A stretch of 64,000 nt of DNA from Lysinibacillus odysseyi 34hs-1 = NBRC 100172. GTDB lineage: Bacteria > Bacillota > Bacilli > Bacillales_A > Planococcaceae. This document shows, one piece after another, positions 1 through 8,506 of this stretch. The stretch spans positions 1 to 64,000 of the forward strand of contig NZ_BCVX01000016.1 of assembly GCF_001591965.1 (NCBI RefSeq), read 5' to 3'. The notes below the pieces were generated by a model, which made no database searches, was not told the origin of the DNA, and saw nothing but the letters and a program-made list of their open reading frames with translations. The stretch's first letter is position 1. Each line of letters starts with the position of its first letter. Both the position numbers and the translations under genes were made by a program.

Positions 1-225
1 AAAAAAAGCTCCCAACAACCAAACACCGAAGGTGAGCCCGGCGCGTAAACCAAAGCATTCATTTTAACTAAGGAAATCAAAGGATACGGTATGAATTCCC
101 CGAGCAGTGGGAGGACCAAGAAGGACAAGGAAACAAGGGAGCGAAAGAAGGAGCGTACTCTGTACGTGACTGAAAGAGCGAGCGCAGATGACGCAGTCAT
201 TCGCCGGTCATCGCGCTGCGAAAGA

Positions 226-277
226 GCGCTGATGGTAGTTGGGGGCACCCCCTGTGAGAGTAGGACATCGCTGGGCA
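226..277 (+). pseudogene. 3' fragment of a 5S rRNA gene
   Basis: The stretch reads GATGGTAGTTGGGGGC then CCCCTGTGAGAGTAGGACAT, which is the last part of a Bacillales 5S rRNA (helix IV/V and 3' end). The upstream 60 or so bases do not match the 5' two thirds of a 5S gene, so the gene is truncated or chimeric here. A terminator follows directly, as expected at the end of an rRNA operon. The open reading frame of 81 codons over this region (91-336) is not considered real. Confidence 0.6.
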
Positions 278-284
278 ATCAGTC

Positions 285-312
285 TCAACCTGTAAAGGTT
301 GAATTTTTTATT
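285..312 (+). terminator. Terminator after the 5S fragment
   Basis: TCAACC, a six-base loop, GGTTGA and then a T-rich tail. It fits the end of an rRNA operon. Confidence 0.7.
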
Positions 313-483
313 GCCAAAAAAGCCTCCACCTACTAATTCCTAAAAAGAGAAAATCGCAATACTTTATTTTAAATACTAAATCAATGAAGGCGGGGCTTTG
401 GCCATTTGGAATATATGAAGGCTATGAAAATAAGAGATGGTTATTCTCTACCAATTAATATAGTGATCGATTATAATATAAAT

Positions 484-600
484 GACTACTAGGGGCGCCG
501 TAGCGGCTGAGAAGTACCCTTTGAACCTGATCTAGTTAACACTAGCGTAGGAAAGTAGCTAGACACATCTTTTTGGGGTCTTGGGGCTATTCTAGTAGTT
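484..600 (+). promoter_or_regulatory. TPP riboswitch (THI element) upstream of thiW
   Basis: The conserved aptamer blocks are visible: GGGGCGCC at 492-499, GGCTGAGA near 505-512, ACCCTTTGAACCTGATCTAG at 517-536 and GCGTAGGAAAG around 545-555. P1 is CTACT (486-490) pairing with AGTAG (554-558). A competing pairing exists between ACTACTAG (485-492) and CTAGTAGT (592-599), just before the ribosome binding site, so ligand binding could decide access to the start region. I see no clear U-run terminator between aptamer and gene, which favours translational control. A -10 box TATAAT lies at 472-477, with no good -35. Confidence 0.92.
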
Positions 601-621
601 CAAATTCAATTACCCAAGGAG

Positions 622-1125
622 ATGAGTAAAATAAAGAAGATTAAAAAGATGACGTACACAGCCATAATAAGCGCTATTGTTTCGGTGAGCAGCACGATTG
701 TCTATATTCCCGTCGGATTTGCGAAAATTTTCCCTGTACAGCATTTAGCTAATGTTTTGACTGCAGTTTTAGTAGGTCCTTATTATGCAGTTATTCAGGC
801 TTTGTTGGCTTCTACCATCCGTAATATTATGGGAACAGGAAGCTTATTTGCGTTTCCTGGAAGTATGATAGGTGCTTTATTCGCAGGATTCGTCTATTCA
901 AAAACAAAAAATCTTATGCTCACAGCGTTTGGTGAAGTGATTGGTACAGGAATTTTTGGAGCTATGGCTGCCTATCCAATTGCTACGCTTATTTTAGGGC
1001 AGGAAGCTGCATTGTTTGGTCTTGTCCCGGCGTTTATAATAAGCTCTTTTGCTGGAGCAGCATTTGCGTTCTTTTTATTAAGCATAATGGAACGCAACCA
1101 TGTATTAAAAAGGTTAGAGAATTAA
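622..1125 (+). CDS. thiW: ThiW-type ECF transporter S component (thiamin precursor uptake)
   Basis: A 167-residue very hydrophobic protein with about five membrane segments, the usual size of an energy-coupling-factor substrate-binding (S) subunit. The body matches the ThiW family as I remember it (IPVGFAKIFPVQHLANVL, then GPYYAVIQALLAS). The TPP riboswitch immediately upstream supports a role in importing a thiamin precursor, probably the thiazole moiety; the ATPase and T subunits are not in this window. The start is odd: AAGGAG (616-621) directly abuts ATG 622, leaving no spacer. ATG 649 lacks a good ribosome site. Family firm, exact start uncertain. Confidence 0.85.
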   Translation: MSKIKKIKKMTYTAIISAIVSVSSTIVYIPVGFAKIFPVQHLANVLTAVLVGPYYAVIQALLASTIRNIMGTGSLFAFPGSMIGALFAGFVYSKTKNLMLTAFGEVIGTGIFGAMAAYPIATLILGQEAALFGLVPAFIISSFAGAAFAFFLLSIMERNHVLKRLEN

Positions 1126-1161
1126 AGAAGTAAAATATAGTAAGCTATTTTGAAAAACATA

Positions 1162-1190
1162 TTGCAGATTTTAAGCAGGCATGTTAAGAT
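1162..1190 (+). promoter_or_regulatory. Promoter of tRNA-Asp
   Basis: TTGCAG (1162-1167), a 17-base spacer and TAAGAT (1185-1190) end 20 bases before the mature tRNA. Confidence 0.55.
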
Positions 1191-1210
1191 GATTTATGTC
1201 TTTAACAAAT

Positions 1211-1286
1211 GGTCCCGTGGTGTAGCGGTTAACATGCCTGCCTGTCACGCAGGAGATCGCCGGTTCGATCCCGGTCGGGACCGCCA
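1211..1286 (+). tRNA. tRNA-Asp (anticodon GTC)
   Basis: A 76-nt cloverleaf: acceptor GGTCCCG pairs with CGGGACC, anticodon stem CCTGC/GCAGG holds GTC, T-loop GGTTCGATCCC is canonical, and CCA is encoded. It stands alone with its own promoter and terminator. Confidence 0.97.
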
Positions 1287-1296
1287 TTTTAGGTTT

Positions 1297-1328
1297 TTGT
1301 AAGAACTCATCTTACAAGAGCTTTTTTT
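1297..1328 (+). terminator. Terminator of tRNA-Asp
   Basis: TTGTAAG (1297-1303) pairs with CTTACAA (1311-1317), followed by GAGC and seven T. Confidence 0.75.
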
Positions 1329-1356
1329 ATTTATTTCTACTATTTTAATTTTTAAT

Positions 1357-1392
1357 GCGTACAATGGGAGTGAGTCCCATTGTACGCTTTTT
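1357..1392 (+). terminator. Second, perfect 13-bp hairpin terminator
   Basis: GCGTACAATGGGA (1357-1369), loop GTGAG, TCCCATTGTACGC (1375-1387) and a T-run. No gene lies between it and the tRNA terminator 30 bases upstream, so it either backs up that one or ends a small unannotated RNA. The following 250 bases up to the lipoprotein gene are AT-rich; I see nothing else in them except an imperfect hairpin near 1465-1492. Confidence 0.8.
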
Positions 1393-1646
1393 CTTTTCCC
1401 GCTCCTCTTTTATGAAAGGAAGTTCGCTCTCGCATATATAAGGGAGTATAGTTACTTATGTATAAAAAGGAGGAAACTCGGTCCTTTTTTAATAATATTC
1501 ACTAGTAGTGGCTTAAAATAAGCTTTTATTCTCATAATTTTATTAGAGAAATATGTTAAAATGCTAGAATCATGATAGATTTGTTTCTATTTTAAAATAA
1601 TAGGGTAAATCTATTTTTGAAAAGATAGTATGTGGGGGTGCCGTTT

Positions 1647-2030
1647 ATGACATACAGACGAATTGCTCAAATGATCATCGTTCTGTTGTCGGCTATCGTT
1701 TTGTTTGGGTGCTCTTCTAATAAAATGATCGATATAGAAGATTCAAATACGTATGCATGGCAGAAATATATGAATGAGGATGAATTCAATCAGTTAACGG
1801 AAGGCATGTCTTATATGGAAGTGGTAAAAGTAGCAAAAGGTCCGGGTGAACAGATAGATGGGCAAACGTATATATGGCCGGATGAGCTGCTCATTACTCG
1901 AGCATATGAGATTAAATTCAAGGATAATCAATTAGTGGATAAACGAATTGTACAAAAGCGAGGAGAATCCACTCGGGATTTACCAGCAGGTGAGGAATCG
2001 GCCGACCAAGGAAAAGCAGATTCAAAATAA
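1647..2030 (+). CDS. Small lipoprotein, BLIP/SmpA-like fold (DUF3862-type)
   Basis: A 127-residue secreted lipoprotein. The N-terminus has a short basic segment, a hydrophobic core and the lipobox LFGC, so Cys is expected to be lipidated and the protein anchored to the outer face of the membrane. The mature part contains TEGMSYMEVVKVAKGPGE, the helix-turn signature of the small BLIP/SmpA-like repeats found in DUF3862 lipoproteins. The tail is charged and disordered. I chose ATG 1647 because GGGGGTG lies six to seven bases upstream; an in-frame GTG at 1632 would put the start inside that site. Substrate or partner unknown. Confidence 0.75.
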   Translation: MTYRRIAQMIIVLLSAIVLFGCSSNKMIDIEDSNTYAWQKYMNEDEFNQLTEGMSYMEVVKVAKGPGEQIDGQTYIWPDELLITRAYEIKFKDNQLVDKRIVQKRGESTRDLPAGEESADQGKADSK

Positions 2031-2049
2031 AAGCAGATATTGTAAACAG

Positions 2050-2094
2050 CACTTCATTTATTGAGAAAAATCAATAAATGGAGTGTTTTCTTTT
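2050..2094 (+). terminator. Terminator after the lipoprotein gene
   Basis: CACTTCATTTATTGA pairs with TCAATAAATGGAGTG (one G-U type change), then TTTTCTTTT. Confidence 0.8.
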
Positions 2095-2193
2095 GTAAAC
2101 TGACACGCATCTTCTATCCAACTAGGTACTACCCTTTGAACATTTATGTTGCTTACAGTAAACTAGTAGTAATGTACTTTGGAGGATTAAAAC

Positions 2194-2646
2194 ATGGTAT
2201 TCGAAAAATATATAACATCAGTGAAAGAAACGCAGGCATTGGCCCATCGTTTAGCTAGGCTGCTGGAACCTCAAACTACCATTACTCTTGAGGGAGATCT
2301 AGGGGCAGGCAAGACAACCTTTACCCAGGCATTGGCAAAAGGGCTGGGGGTTTCGCGTACAGTAAACAGTCCAACCTTTACAATTATGAAGCAATATAAT
2401 GGACGTCTGCCGTTAAATCATCTTGATGTCTACCGTCTGGCGGACAGTGATGAGGACCTTGGCTGGGATGAAATTTTTTATGGGGATGCAGTAACGGTTG
2501 TAGAGTGGGCACATTTAATTGAGGATGAGCTGCCAAAAGAACGCCTTGGGATTGAAATCACCCGGTTGAGTGAAACTGAGCGGAAATTTATATTTAAACC
2601 GATGGGCGTACAATACGTCCAACTGTGTGAGGAGCTATTAAAATGA
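2194..2646 (+). CDS. tsaE: tRNA t6A synthesis ATPase TsaE
   Basis: A 150-residue P-loop ATPase that works with TsaB and TsaD to put threonylcarbamoyl on A37 of ANN-decoding tRNAs. Walker A is GDLGAGKTT (about residues 34-42); the family motifs SPTF, HLDVYRL and VVEWA follow in order. GGAGG lies a few bases before the start. First gene of a tightly packed operon: it overlaps tsaB by four bases (ATGA). Length and motifs are normal. Confidence 0.95.
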   Translation: MVFEKYITSVKETQALAHRLARLLEPQTTITLEGDLGAGKTTFTQALAKGLGVSRTVNSPTFTIMKQYNGRLPLNHLDVYRLADSDEDLGWDEIFYGDAVTVVEWAHLIEDELPKERLGIEITRLSETERKFIFKPMGVQYVQLCEELLK

Positions 2647-3347
2647 TTTGGTTAGGAATAGATACAGCAAATGCCCCTCTTTCTGTGGCAATTGTAAAAG
2701 ATGGACAAGTAGTGGCAGAAATAGTCCAAAATATTAAAGTTACTCATTCTGTAGGAGCCATGCCTGCTGTAGAGGAATTGTTTAAAAAGGCTCAAATGAA
2801 ACCAGCCCAAATAGATGCCGTAGCTGTATCGGAAGGGCCGGGTTCCTATACGGGAGTACGTATAGGTGTGACAATTGCCAAAACACTTGCCTGGACATTA
2901 AAAAAACCATTAGTAGGTATATCGAGCTTGCAGGCATTAGCTGCCAATGCCAAAATGTTTGACGGTGTTATTTGTCCATTATTTGATGCTAGACGTCAGC
3001 ACGTTTATGCCGCTGCTTATCGCGGCGACAAGCTGGAAGAAGTAATTGGTGATCATCATGACTATATCGATGGGCTGTTAGAAACATTGCAGGCATTGGA
3101 TGAAAAAGTTCTATTTATCGGTACAGATATAGACGTGTTTTGGGATCGGATCAAGGAGATACTTGGAGATAAGGCTATCCGTGCTTCCTATACGCTCGAT
3201 CTGCCACGTGCAGCAGAGCTTGTTGCACTTGCAGAGAAACGAGAGCTGCCGTCTGTGGAAGCTGTCCATCACTTTGTACCACAGTACCGCCGTATTGCAG
3301 AGGCGGAAGCGAATTGGATTAAGGAACAGAAGAAGGTGGCCGAGTGA
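2643..3347 (+). CDS. tsaB: tRNA t6A synthesis scaffold TsaB
   Basis: A 234-residue ASKHA-fold protein. The N-terminal LGIDTA and the EGPGSYTGVRIGV block are typical of TsaB. It lacks the metal-binding histidine pair of its paralogue TsaD and serves as the dimer partner on which TsaD and TsaE assemble. Translationally coupled on both sides (four-base overlaps with tsaE and rimI). Confidence 0.95.
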   Translation: MIWLGIDTANAPLSVAIVKDGQVVAEIVQNIKVTHSVGAMPAVEELFKKAQMKPAQIDAVAVSEGPGSYTGVRIGVTIAKTLAWTLKKPLVGISSLQALAANAKMFDGVICPLFDARRQHVYAAAYRGDKLEEVIGDHHDYIDGLLETLQALDEKVLFIGTDIDVFWDRIKEILGDKAIRASYTLDLPRAAELVALAEKRELPSVEAVHHFVPQYRRIAEAEANWIKEQKKVAE

Positions 3348-3790
3348 TTACGTATCGTAGAATGACAGCGGATGATGTAGAAGCTGTCTATGCAATTGAA
3401 TTGGCGACTTTCCCAACACCGTGGACACTGGATTCTTTTCATTATGAAATGCGTGAAAATCAGTATGCCCATTATATAGTAGCAGAAGATGAAACGGGAA
3501 TTATTGGATTTTGCGGCATGTGGCTAGTCATTGATGCGGCACAGATTACAAATGTAGCTGTTGTAGAGTCTGCGAGAGGCCAGGGGATAGGAGAAGCATT
3601 GATGAAGGAAGCCATCCGTATTGCCCGGGAAGCAAAGATGGACGTCATGAGTTTGGAAGTGCGTGTGACAAATATTGTGGCGCAAAACCTTTACCGAAAA
3701 CTAGGTTTTCAAGACGGGGGCATTCGGAAAGGATATTATACTGATAACGGGGAAGATGCCCTTGTGATGTGGGTGAATATAAATGAGTAG
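3344..3790 (+). CDS. rimI: Ribosomal-protein-alanine N-acetyltransferase RimI
   Basis: A 148-residue GNAT acetyltransferase. The acetyl-CoA loop is RGQGIG (about residues 84-89), preceded by the beta-4 strand [11 protein letters not shown], with the C-terminal [17 protein letters not shown] typical of RimI. By family it acetylates the N-terminus of ribosomal protein S18; bacterial RimI can be broader. It starts with GTG inside the tsaB stop (GTGA) and overlaps tsaD by eight bases, the standard tsaB-rimI-tsaD order. Confidence 0.92.
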   Translation: MITYRRMTADDVEAVYAIELATFPTPWTLDSFHYEMRENQYAHYIVAEDETGIIGFCGMWLVIDAAQITNVAVVESARGQGIGEALMKEAIRIAREAKMDVMSLEVRVTNIVAQNLYRKLGFQDGGIRKGYYTDNGEDALVMWVNINE

Positions 3791-4799
3791 ATATATACTG
3801 GCAATTGAAACAAGCTGTGATGAAACAGCAGCAAGCATTATTAAAGATGGTACGGAGATTATTTCAAATGTTGTATCATCCCAAATTGATAGCCATAAGC
3901 GTTTTGGAGGCGTAGTACCCGAAATCGCGTCAAGGCATCATGTAGAACAGATCACTATTGTTATTGAAGAGTGTCTGATACAAGCAGGGATGGAACCGAC
4001 TGATTTAGCAGCGGTGGCTGTAACAGAAGGCCCCGGGCTGGTTGGCGCTCTGCTAATTGGGATTAACGCAGCGAAGGCATTTGCATTTGCACACGGATTG
4101 CCTCTTATACCTGTGCACCATATAGCAGGGCATATATATGCCAATGCCCTTGTACAGCCAATGGAGTTTCCCCTTCTTGCGCTTGTCGTATCAGGAGGGC
4201 ATACAGAGCTCGTCTATATGAAGGAGCATGGCAGTTTTGAACTAATTGGTGAAACAAGAGATGATGCAGCAGGAGAGGCGTACGATAAGGTAGCGAGAGT
4301 ATTGAATTTACCTTATCCGGGAGGGCCGCATATCGATCGTTTAGCACATGAAGCCCAGGAAGCTGTACCGTTTCCACGTGTTTGGCTAGAGGAAGACTCC
4401 TACGATTTTAGTTTTAGCGGATTAAAGTCAGCGGTCATTAATTATAAGCATAACCTGGACCAGCGTGGAGAGGAAATCATTCCGGCACAGGTAGCGAAAG
4501 GGTTCCAAGATAGTGTAGTGGAAGTCCTGACAGCAAAAACTGTGCGTGCGGCCCGTGAATATAGTGTCAAACAGGTCATCGCTGCAGGAGGCGTTTCAGC
4601 TAATAAAGGATTACGCAATGCCTTGGAAGAAGCATTTGCAAACGAGGGAATTCCATTTTACGTTCCGCCGCTGAAGCTTTGCACAGATAATGCGGCAATG
4701 ATTGGTGCAGCAGGTTTTTATATGTATGAAGCAGGCGTCAAAGGTAATATGAGCATGAACGGTAAACCTGGAATGGAATTAGAGAGCTGGGTGAAATAA
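3783..4799 (+). CDS. tsaD: tRNA threonylcarbamoyltransferase TsaD (Gcp/YdiE)
   Basis: A 338-residue catalytic subunit that transfers the threonylcarbamoyl group from TC-AMP to tRNA A37. The metal-binding histidines are in VHHIAGH (about residues 110-116), with the start [13 protein letters not shown] and the SGGHTEL and [12 protein letters not shown] blocks of the family. Last gene of the operon; a strong terminator follows five bases after the stop. Confidence 0.97.
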   Translation: MSRYILAIETSCDETAASIIKDGTEIISNVVSSQIDSHKRFGGVVPEIASRHHVEQITIVIEECLIQAGMEPTDLAAVAVTEGPGLVGALLIGINAAKAFAFAHGLPLIPVHHIAGHIYANALVQPMEFPLLALVVSGGHTELVYMKEHGSFELIGETRDDAAGEAYDKVARVLNLPYPGGPHIDRLAHEAQEAVPFPRVWLEEDSYDFSFSGLKSAVINYKHNLDQRGEEIIPAQVAKGFQDSVVEVLTAKTVRAAREYSVKQVIAAGGVSANKGLRNALEEAFANEGIPFYVPPLKLCTDNAAMIGAAGFYMYEAGVKGNMSMNGKPGMELESWVK

Positions 4800-4804
4800 A
4801 GAAA

Positions 4805-4838
4805 AGTGCTGCGAAAAATTTGCAGCACTTTTTATTTT
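4805..4838 (+). terminator. Terminator of the t6A operon
   Basis: AGTGCTGC pairs with GCAGCACT around a nine-base loop, followed by TTTTTATTTTT. Confidence 0.88.
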
Positions 4839-4933
4839 TATAAAAAAATAAATATAGTAGAAAATAGCGATTTTTTGTGTAGAACTTTCTTAATGATGTA
4901 AATATTTATGCATTGTACAATTTTTCTGAAAAA

Positions 4934-5172
4934 TTATCCACAGCTTTGAACAACTGTTTTTAAAATGTCAACGAGAACATTCGTACTTATGCACAAATTG
5001 TGGATAACCTGTGTGTAAGTTGTGATTTAATATAAAAATATGTGATTTTCTTGTTGAAATTGTGTGGAAAAATAAAATGACGATTGTGGATAATGTGGAA
5101 AACTCTGTTGATATGTTGCTATTACTACATTTTATCTGTGAATAAAAATGTGGAAATTTTTTATTCTCCACA
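4934..5172. promoter_or_regulatory. DnaA-box cluster downstream of tsaD
   Basis: Five sites match TTATNCACA on one strand or the other: TTATCCACA 4934-4942, TTATGCACA 4987-4995, TGTGGATAA 4999-5007, TGTGGATAA 5085-5093 and TGTGAATAA 5137-5145. Three more near matches contain TGTGGAAAA-type cores (about 5063, 5094, 5149) and TTCTCCACA ends at 5172. The region is very AT-rich and has no plausible gene. I recall that B. subtilis has a DnaA-box cluster next to gcp, its tsaD, so this may be the conserved counterpart that titrates or reloads DnaA. The rest of the gap, 5173-5445, shows nothing I can name. Confidence 0.8.
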
Positions 5173-5445
5173 GGTTTTATTTAAGAAGAAGAGGCAAAAC
5201 AGGATGGCTTTCAGGGAAAGAGTTAATATTACGAAATAATATTAAAAAAGGAGTTGTATGTAAAAGAGCTTTTTATCAGTGGGCACGTACAAAATAACAC
5301 TCTTCTCAAAAAATGGTACACGTCATTAGCAGATGTTTATCCATAACTATTTGGGCCTATTTAATATATTCGAACGCAGGAGTGAACATTCGGCTTGATT
5401 AAAATATACACGAAAATAAAAGAGCTATAATAAAGCAGTAAAAGA

Positions 5446-5472
5446 TAAAAACCCCCGCTGATTTAGCGGGGG
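5446..5472 (-). terminator. Terminator of the ABC-F gene
   Basis: Read on the minus strand: CCCCCGCT, loop AAATC, AGCGGGGG, then TTTTTATC. It lies just past the ABC-F stop codon. Confidence 0.88.
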
Positions 5473-5480
5473 AAATGAAT

Positions 5481-7424
5481 TTATAATGCATCAAGCTCTT
5501 CGTTCAGTTCAAGCCATTCCATCTCCAGAATATCATGGCTTTCTTTCGCGATATCAAGGTTTGTTTGAATTTCAAGAGCTTTTTCATGATTAGAGAAGAT
5601 TTCGGGATTGCATAATGCTTCTTCATAGCCGTTAATCTCTTTATCAAGTGCCTCCATTTTTGCCTCTATTTCTTCGATGGAACGTCGAATTTGACGCTCG
5701 CGTTTTTTTGCTTCTTTATCGATTGTAGAGGTTGTCGTCCTGGCAGGGATGACAGAGACCGAAGTCTTTGCAGCCTCACTCGCGGCCTTCATCGCAGCAA
5801 GCTCTTCCAGCTCCTGCTTTTTCTCTACATAATAATCATAGTCCCCCAAATATTCGAAAGCCCCATTATTCGAAAGCTCCACTACCTTCGTAGCAATACG
5901 ATTAATGAAGTAGCGGTCATGGGATACGAATAGAAGTGTTCCAGGATAGCCAATTAGGGCATTCTCCAGCACTTCCTTACTGTCCAGGTCCAAATGGTTC
6001 GTAGGCTCATCCAGAACAAGGAAATTGCATTTTTGCATCATTAGTTTTGCAAGGGCAAGCCGGGCTTTTTCACCGCCCGATAAGGAAGTGACGGGCTTTG
6101 TGACATCATCACCGCTAAACAGGAAATTACCGAGTACTGTCCGGATATCCTTTTCATTCATTAATGGCCATTCATCCCATAGCTCTGCAAGAACTGTCTT
6201 GTTACTATTCAGCTTTGCCTGCTCCTGATCATAATAGCCAATTTGAACATTCGTACCATAGCGTATCTCCCCGCGCAGTGCTGCCAAGTCTTTTACAACA
6301 GTCTTTAGGAGGGTTGATTTCCCCACACCGTTTGGACCTACAAGGGCAATACGGTCTTCACGGAAAATACGCATAGAAATATCATGGGAAATTTCCTTAC
6401 CGGTATACCCGACAGCCAAGTCATCGATAGAAAGCACGTCATTGCCGCTTTGCCGCTCAATCATAAAACCGAAGCTTGCAGATTTTTCATCACTATCGGG
6501 AGAATCCATCCAGTCGGTACGCTCCAGCATCTTTCTGCGGCTTTGCGCCATTTTCGTAGTCGATGCACGGGCAATATTCTTTTGGATAAATGCTTCAAGC
6601 TTTGCCTTCTCGTCCTGCTGGCGCTCATACATTTTTATATCACGTTCATAGTTTTTGGCTTTTTCATCTAGATAAGCGCTGTAGTTACCTGTATATTTTG
6701 TGACGCGTGTACGTGATACTTCATAAACAATAGAAACGACCTGATCAAGGAAGTACCGGTCATGGGACACAATTAAAATAGCGCCGTCATAACCTTTTAA
6801 ATAACCTTCAAGCCATGATAGAGTCTCAATATCCAAGTGGTTGGTAGGCTCGTCTAAAATCAATAAGTCAGGTTTGGATAATAACAGCTTAGCAAGTGCA
6901 AGGCGTGTCCGCTGACCGCCCGATAGCGAACGGATTGGCTTCTCATAGTCTTCCGGATAAAACTGCATACCATGAAGGACAGATCGTGTATCCGCCTCAT
7001 ACTGGTATCCTCCTGCCTCTTTGAAACCATACTGCAGCTGATCATACTCTGACATGACGCGGGTATAGGCTTCCGCATTCTCATAGATAGCCGGATCGGC
7101 CATTTGTTGTTCCAATTTTCTCAGTGCCTGCTCCATCTTATGCAAACTGCCAAAGATCGTCATCATCTCATCCCAAATAGAAAGCTCTGAGTCAATACCT
7201 GCATGCTGCTCTAGGTATCCGACTTTTACATCCTTTGGAATGATAATTTCACCTGAATCATAGGACATCTGGCCGGCAATGATTTTCAGAAGCGTAGATT
7301 TACCGGCTCCATTTCGCCCGACGAGCGCCACCCGGTCACGATGCTGCACTTCAAGCTTTACACCGCTCAGTATCTCATCGGTTACGAATGATTTATATAA
7401 TTGATTTACTTGTAATACAATCAT
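5481..7424 (-). CDS. ydiF: ABC-F family ribosome-associated ATPase (YdiF type)
   Basis: A 647-residue soluble protein with two ABC domains and no membrane segments. Domain 1 has ALVGRNGAGKST and SLSGGQRTRLALAK with LLILDEPTNHLD; domain 2 has ALVGPNGVGKST, SLSGGEKARLALAK and FLVLDEPTNHLD. A charged linker lies between them and a coiled-coil tail of about 90 residues follows. ABC-F proteins bind the ribosomal E site and rescue stalled or antibiotic-blocked translation. I moved the start to ATG 7424, preceded by AGGTG, rather than an upstream in-frame ATG; this gives MIVLQVNQLYKSF, the family N-terminus. The position between tsaD and rex matches B. subtilis ydiF. Confidence 0.93.
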   Translation of the reverse strand: MIVLQVNQLYKSFVTDEILSGVKLEVQHRDRVALVGRNGAGKSTLLKIIAGQMSYDSGEIIIPKDVKVGYLEQHAGIDSELSIWDEMMTIFGSLHKMEQALRKLEQQMADPAIYENAEAYTRVMSEYDQLQYGFKEAGGYQYEADTRSVLHGMQFYPEDYEKPIRSLSGGQRTRLALAKLLLSKPDLLILDEPTNHLDIETLSWLEGYLKGYDGAILIVSHDRYFLDQVVSIVYEVSRTRVTKYTGNYSAYLDEKAKNYERDIKMYERQQDEKAKLEAFIQKNIARASTTKMAQSRRKMLERTDWMDSPDSDEKSASFGFMIERQSGNDVLSIDDLAVGYTGKEISHDISMRIFREDRIALVGPNGVGKSTLLKTVVKDLAALRGEIRYGTNVQIGYYDQEQAKLNSNKTVLAELWDEWPLMNEKDIRTVLGNFLFSGDDVTKPVTSLSGGEKARLALAKLMMQKCNFLVLDEPTNHLDLDSKEVLENALIGYPGTLLFVSHDRYFINRIATKVVELSNNGAFEYLGDYDYYVEKKQELEELAAMKAASEAAKTSVSVIPARTTTSTIDKEAKKRERQIRRSIEEIEAKMEALDKEINGYEEALCNPEIFSNHEKALEIQTNLDIAKESHDILEMEWLELNEELDAL

Positions 7425-7553
7425 TTTTTTACACCTCAGTTCACCCTTTAGTTTACTGGATGAAACTATTGGGTGCAATGATAGGTGCTTTACTTGTTTC
7501 TATATGTTTAGTAAGATTAAAACGATTTCCATTTGATTGTAGGAGGAACATAA

Positions 7554-8189
7554 GTGAACAAAGAATATAAAATTCCTCAGGCAACTACGAAAAGGCTTCC
7601 TCTTTATTACCGTTTTCTTCAAAACTTTGCTCAAGAGGGGAAAAAGCGGATCTCATCTCAAGAACTAAGTGATGCAATGAAGATTGATCCAGCGACAATT
7701 CGCCGGGATTTTTCATATTTTGGAGCACTGGGGAAAAAGGGGTATGGCTATGATGTGCAGCATCTATTATCTTTTTTCAGCCAGACGTTAGATCAAGATG
7801 AGGCGACGAATGTAGCACTGATTGGAGTAGGGAACTTGGGGAATGCATTTCTGAAGTATAATTTCCAAAAAAACCATAATACTCGTATTGTTGTGGCATT
7901 CGATTCGAAGGCACCATATGAAGGAACAGATATTAGCGGTATTCCCGTATTTCATCCAGACCGACTGGAGGAAATGTATGAGGAGTACGGAGCAGAGCTG
8001 GCTATTTTGACAGTTTCATCTCGTTCGGCGCAGACAATGACTGACCGTCTGGCAAAGATGAATGCAAAAGGTATTTTAAACTTTACGCCAATCAGGCTGA
8101 CAGTGCCTGACTCAATGAAGCTCATGAATATTGACTTATCAGTAGAGCTGCAGGCTCTCATTTACTTGGTCCGTAATAGCGAAAGCTGA
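7554..8189 (+). CDS. rex: Redox-sensing transcriptional repressor Rex
   Basis: A 211-residue repressor that reads the NADH/NAD ratio. An N-terminal winged helix ([16 protein letters not shown], then [19 protein letters not shown]) is followed by a Rossmann fold with [13 protein letters not shown] and a C-terminal swapped helix. It starts with GTG, supported by AGGAGGA eight bases upstream. Diverges from the ABC-F gene. I found no clear Rex operator (TTGTGAA-N4-TTCACAA type) in the window, so its targets lie elsewhere. Confidence 0.95.
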   Translation: MNKEYKIPQATTKRLPLYYRFLQNFAQEGKKRISSQELSDAMKIDPATIRRDFSYFGALGKKGYGYDVQHLLSFFSQTLDQDEATNVALIGVGNLGNAFLKYNFQKNHNTRIVVAFDSKAPYEGTDISGIPVFHPDRLEEMYEEYGAELAILTVSSRSAQTMTDRLAKMNAKGILNFTPIRLTVPDSMKLMNIDLSVELQALIYLVRNSES

Positions 8190-8272
8190 CGTAAATTATT
8201 CACATTTAATCTAATAGCAAAAATTCAGGTATTACTGTAAAATGATACATAGTAATAGAGGAGGTGGCTGTA

Positions 8273-8488
8273 ATGGTTGTGCATTTAAATATGATTGGAC
8301 CAGTGAGCCTAGTTATTATCGGCGTTGTTGCGGTATTAATTTTTGGCCCGAAGAAACTGCCAGAGCTGGGAAAAGCGATGGGAACAACGCTTCGGGAATT
8401 CAAAAATGCTACTAAAGGTTTAGCCGATGACGATGATGATAATGAAAAGAAAGTTATCGATCATAAAGATAACAATTCAATCAAGTAA
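8273..8488 (+). CDS. tatA: Twin-arginine translocase subunit TatA
   Basis: A 71-residue protein: one N-terminal membrane helix (SLVIIGVVAVLIF), the FGPKKLPELGKAMG hinge and amphipathic helix, then an acidic tail. It forms the pore-like component that moves folded proteins with RR signal peptides. GAGGAGGTGG precedes ATG 8273; the upstream in-frame GTG at 8264 lies inside that site. Pairs with tatC 18 bases downstream, like tatAy-tatCy in B. subtilis. A TTATTCACA sequence sits in the upstream gap at 8196-8204. Confidence 0.94.
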   Translation: MVVHLNMIGPVSLVIIGVVAVLIFGPKKLPELGKAMGTTLREFKNATKGLADDDDDNEKKVIDHKDNNSIK

Positions 8489-8506
8489 GTTAAGGATGTC
8501 AATTCT

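Noticed and set aside
91-336. 81-codon open frame at the left end
   Set aside because: It runs through the 5S fragment and its terminator, lacks a family match and has biased, repetitive composition.
5016-5062. Possible Rex operator among TTGTG words
   Set aside because: The matches fit DnaA-type TGTGGATAA better and the paired TTCACAA half is missing.
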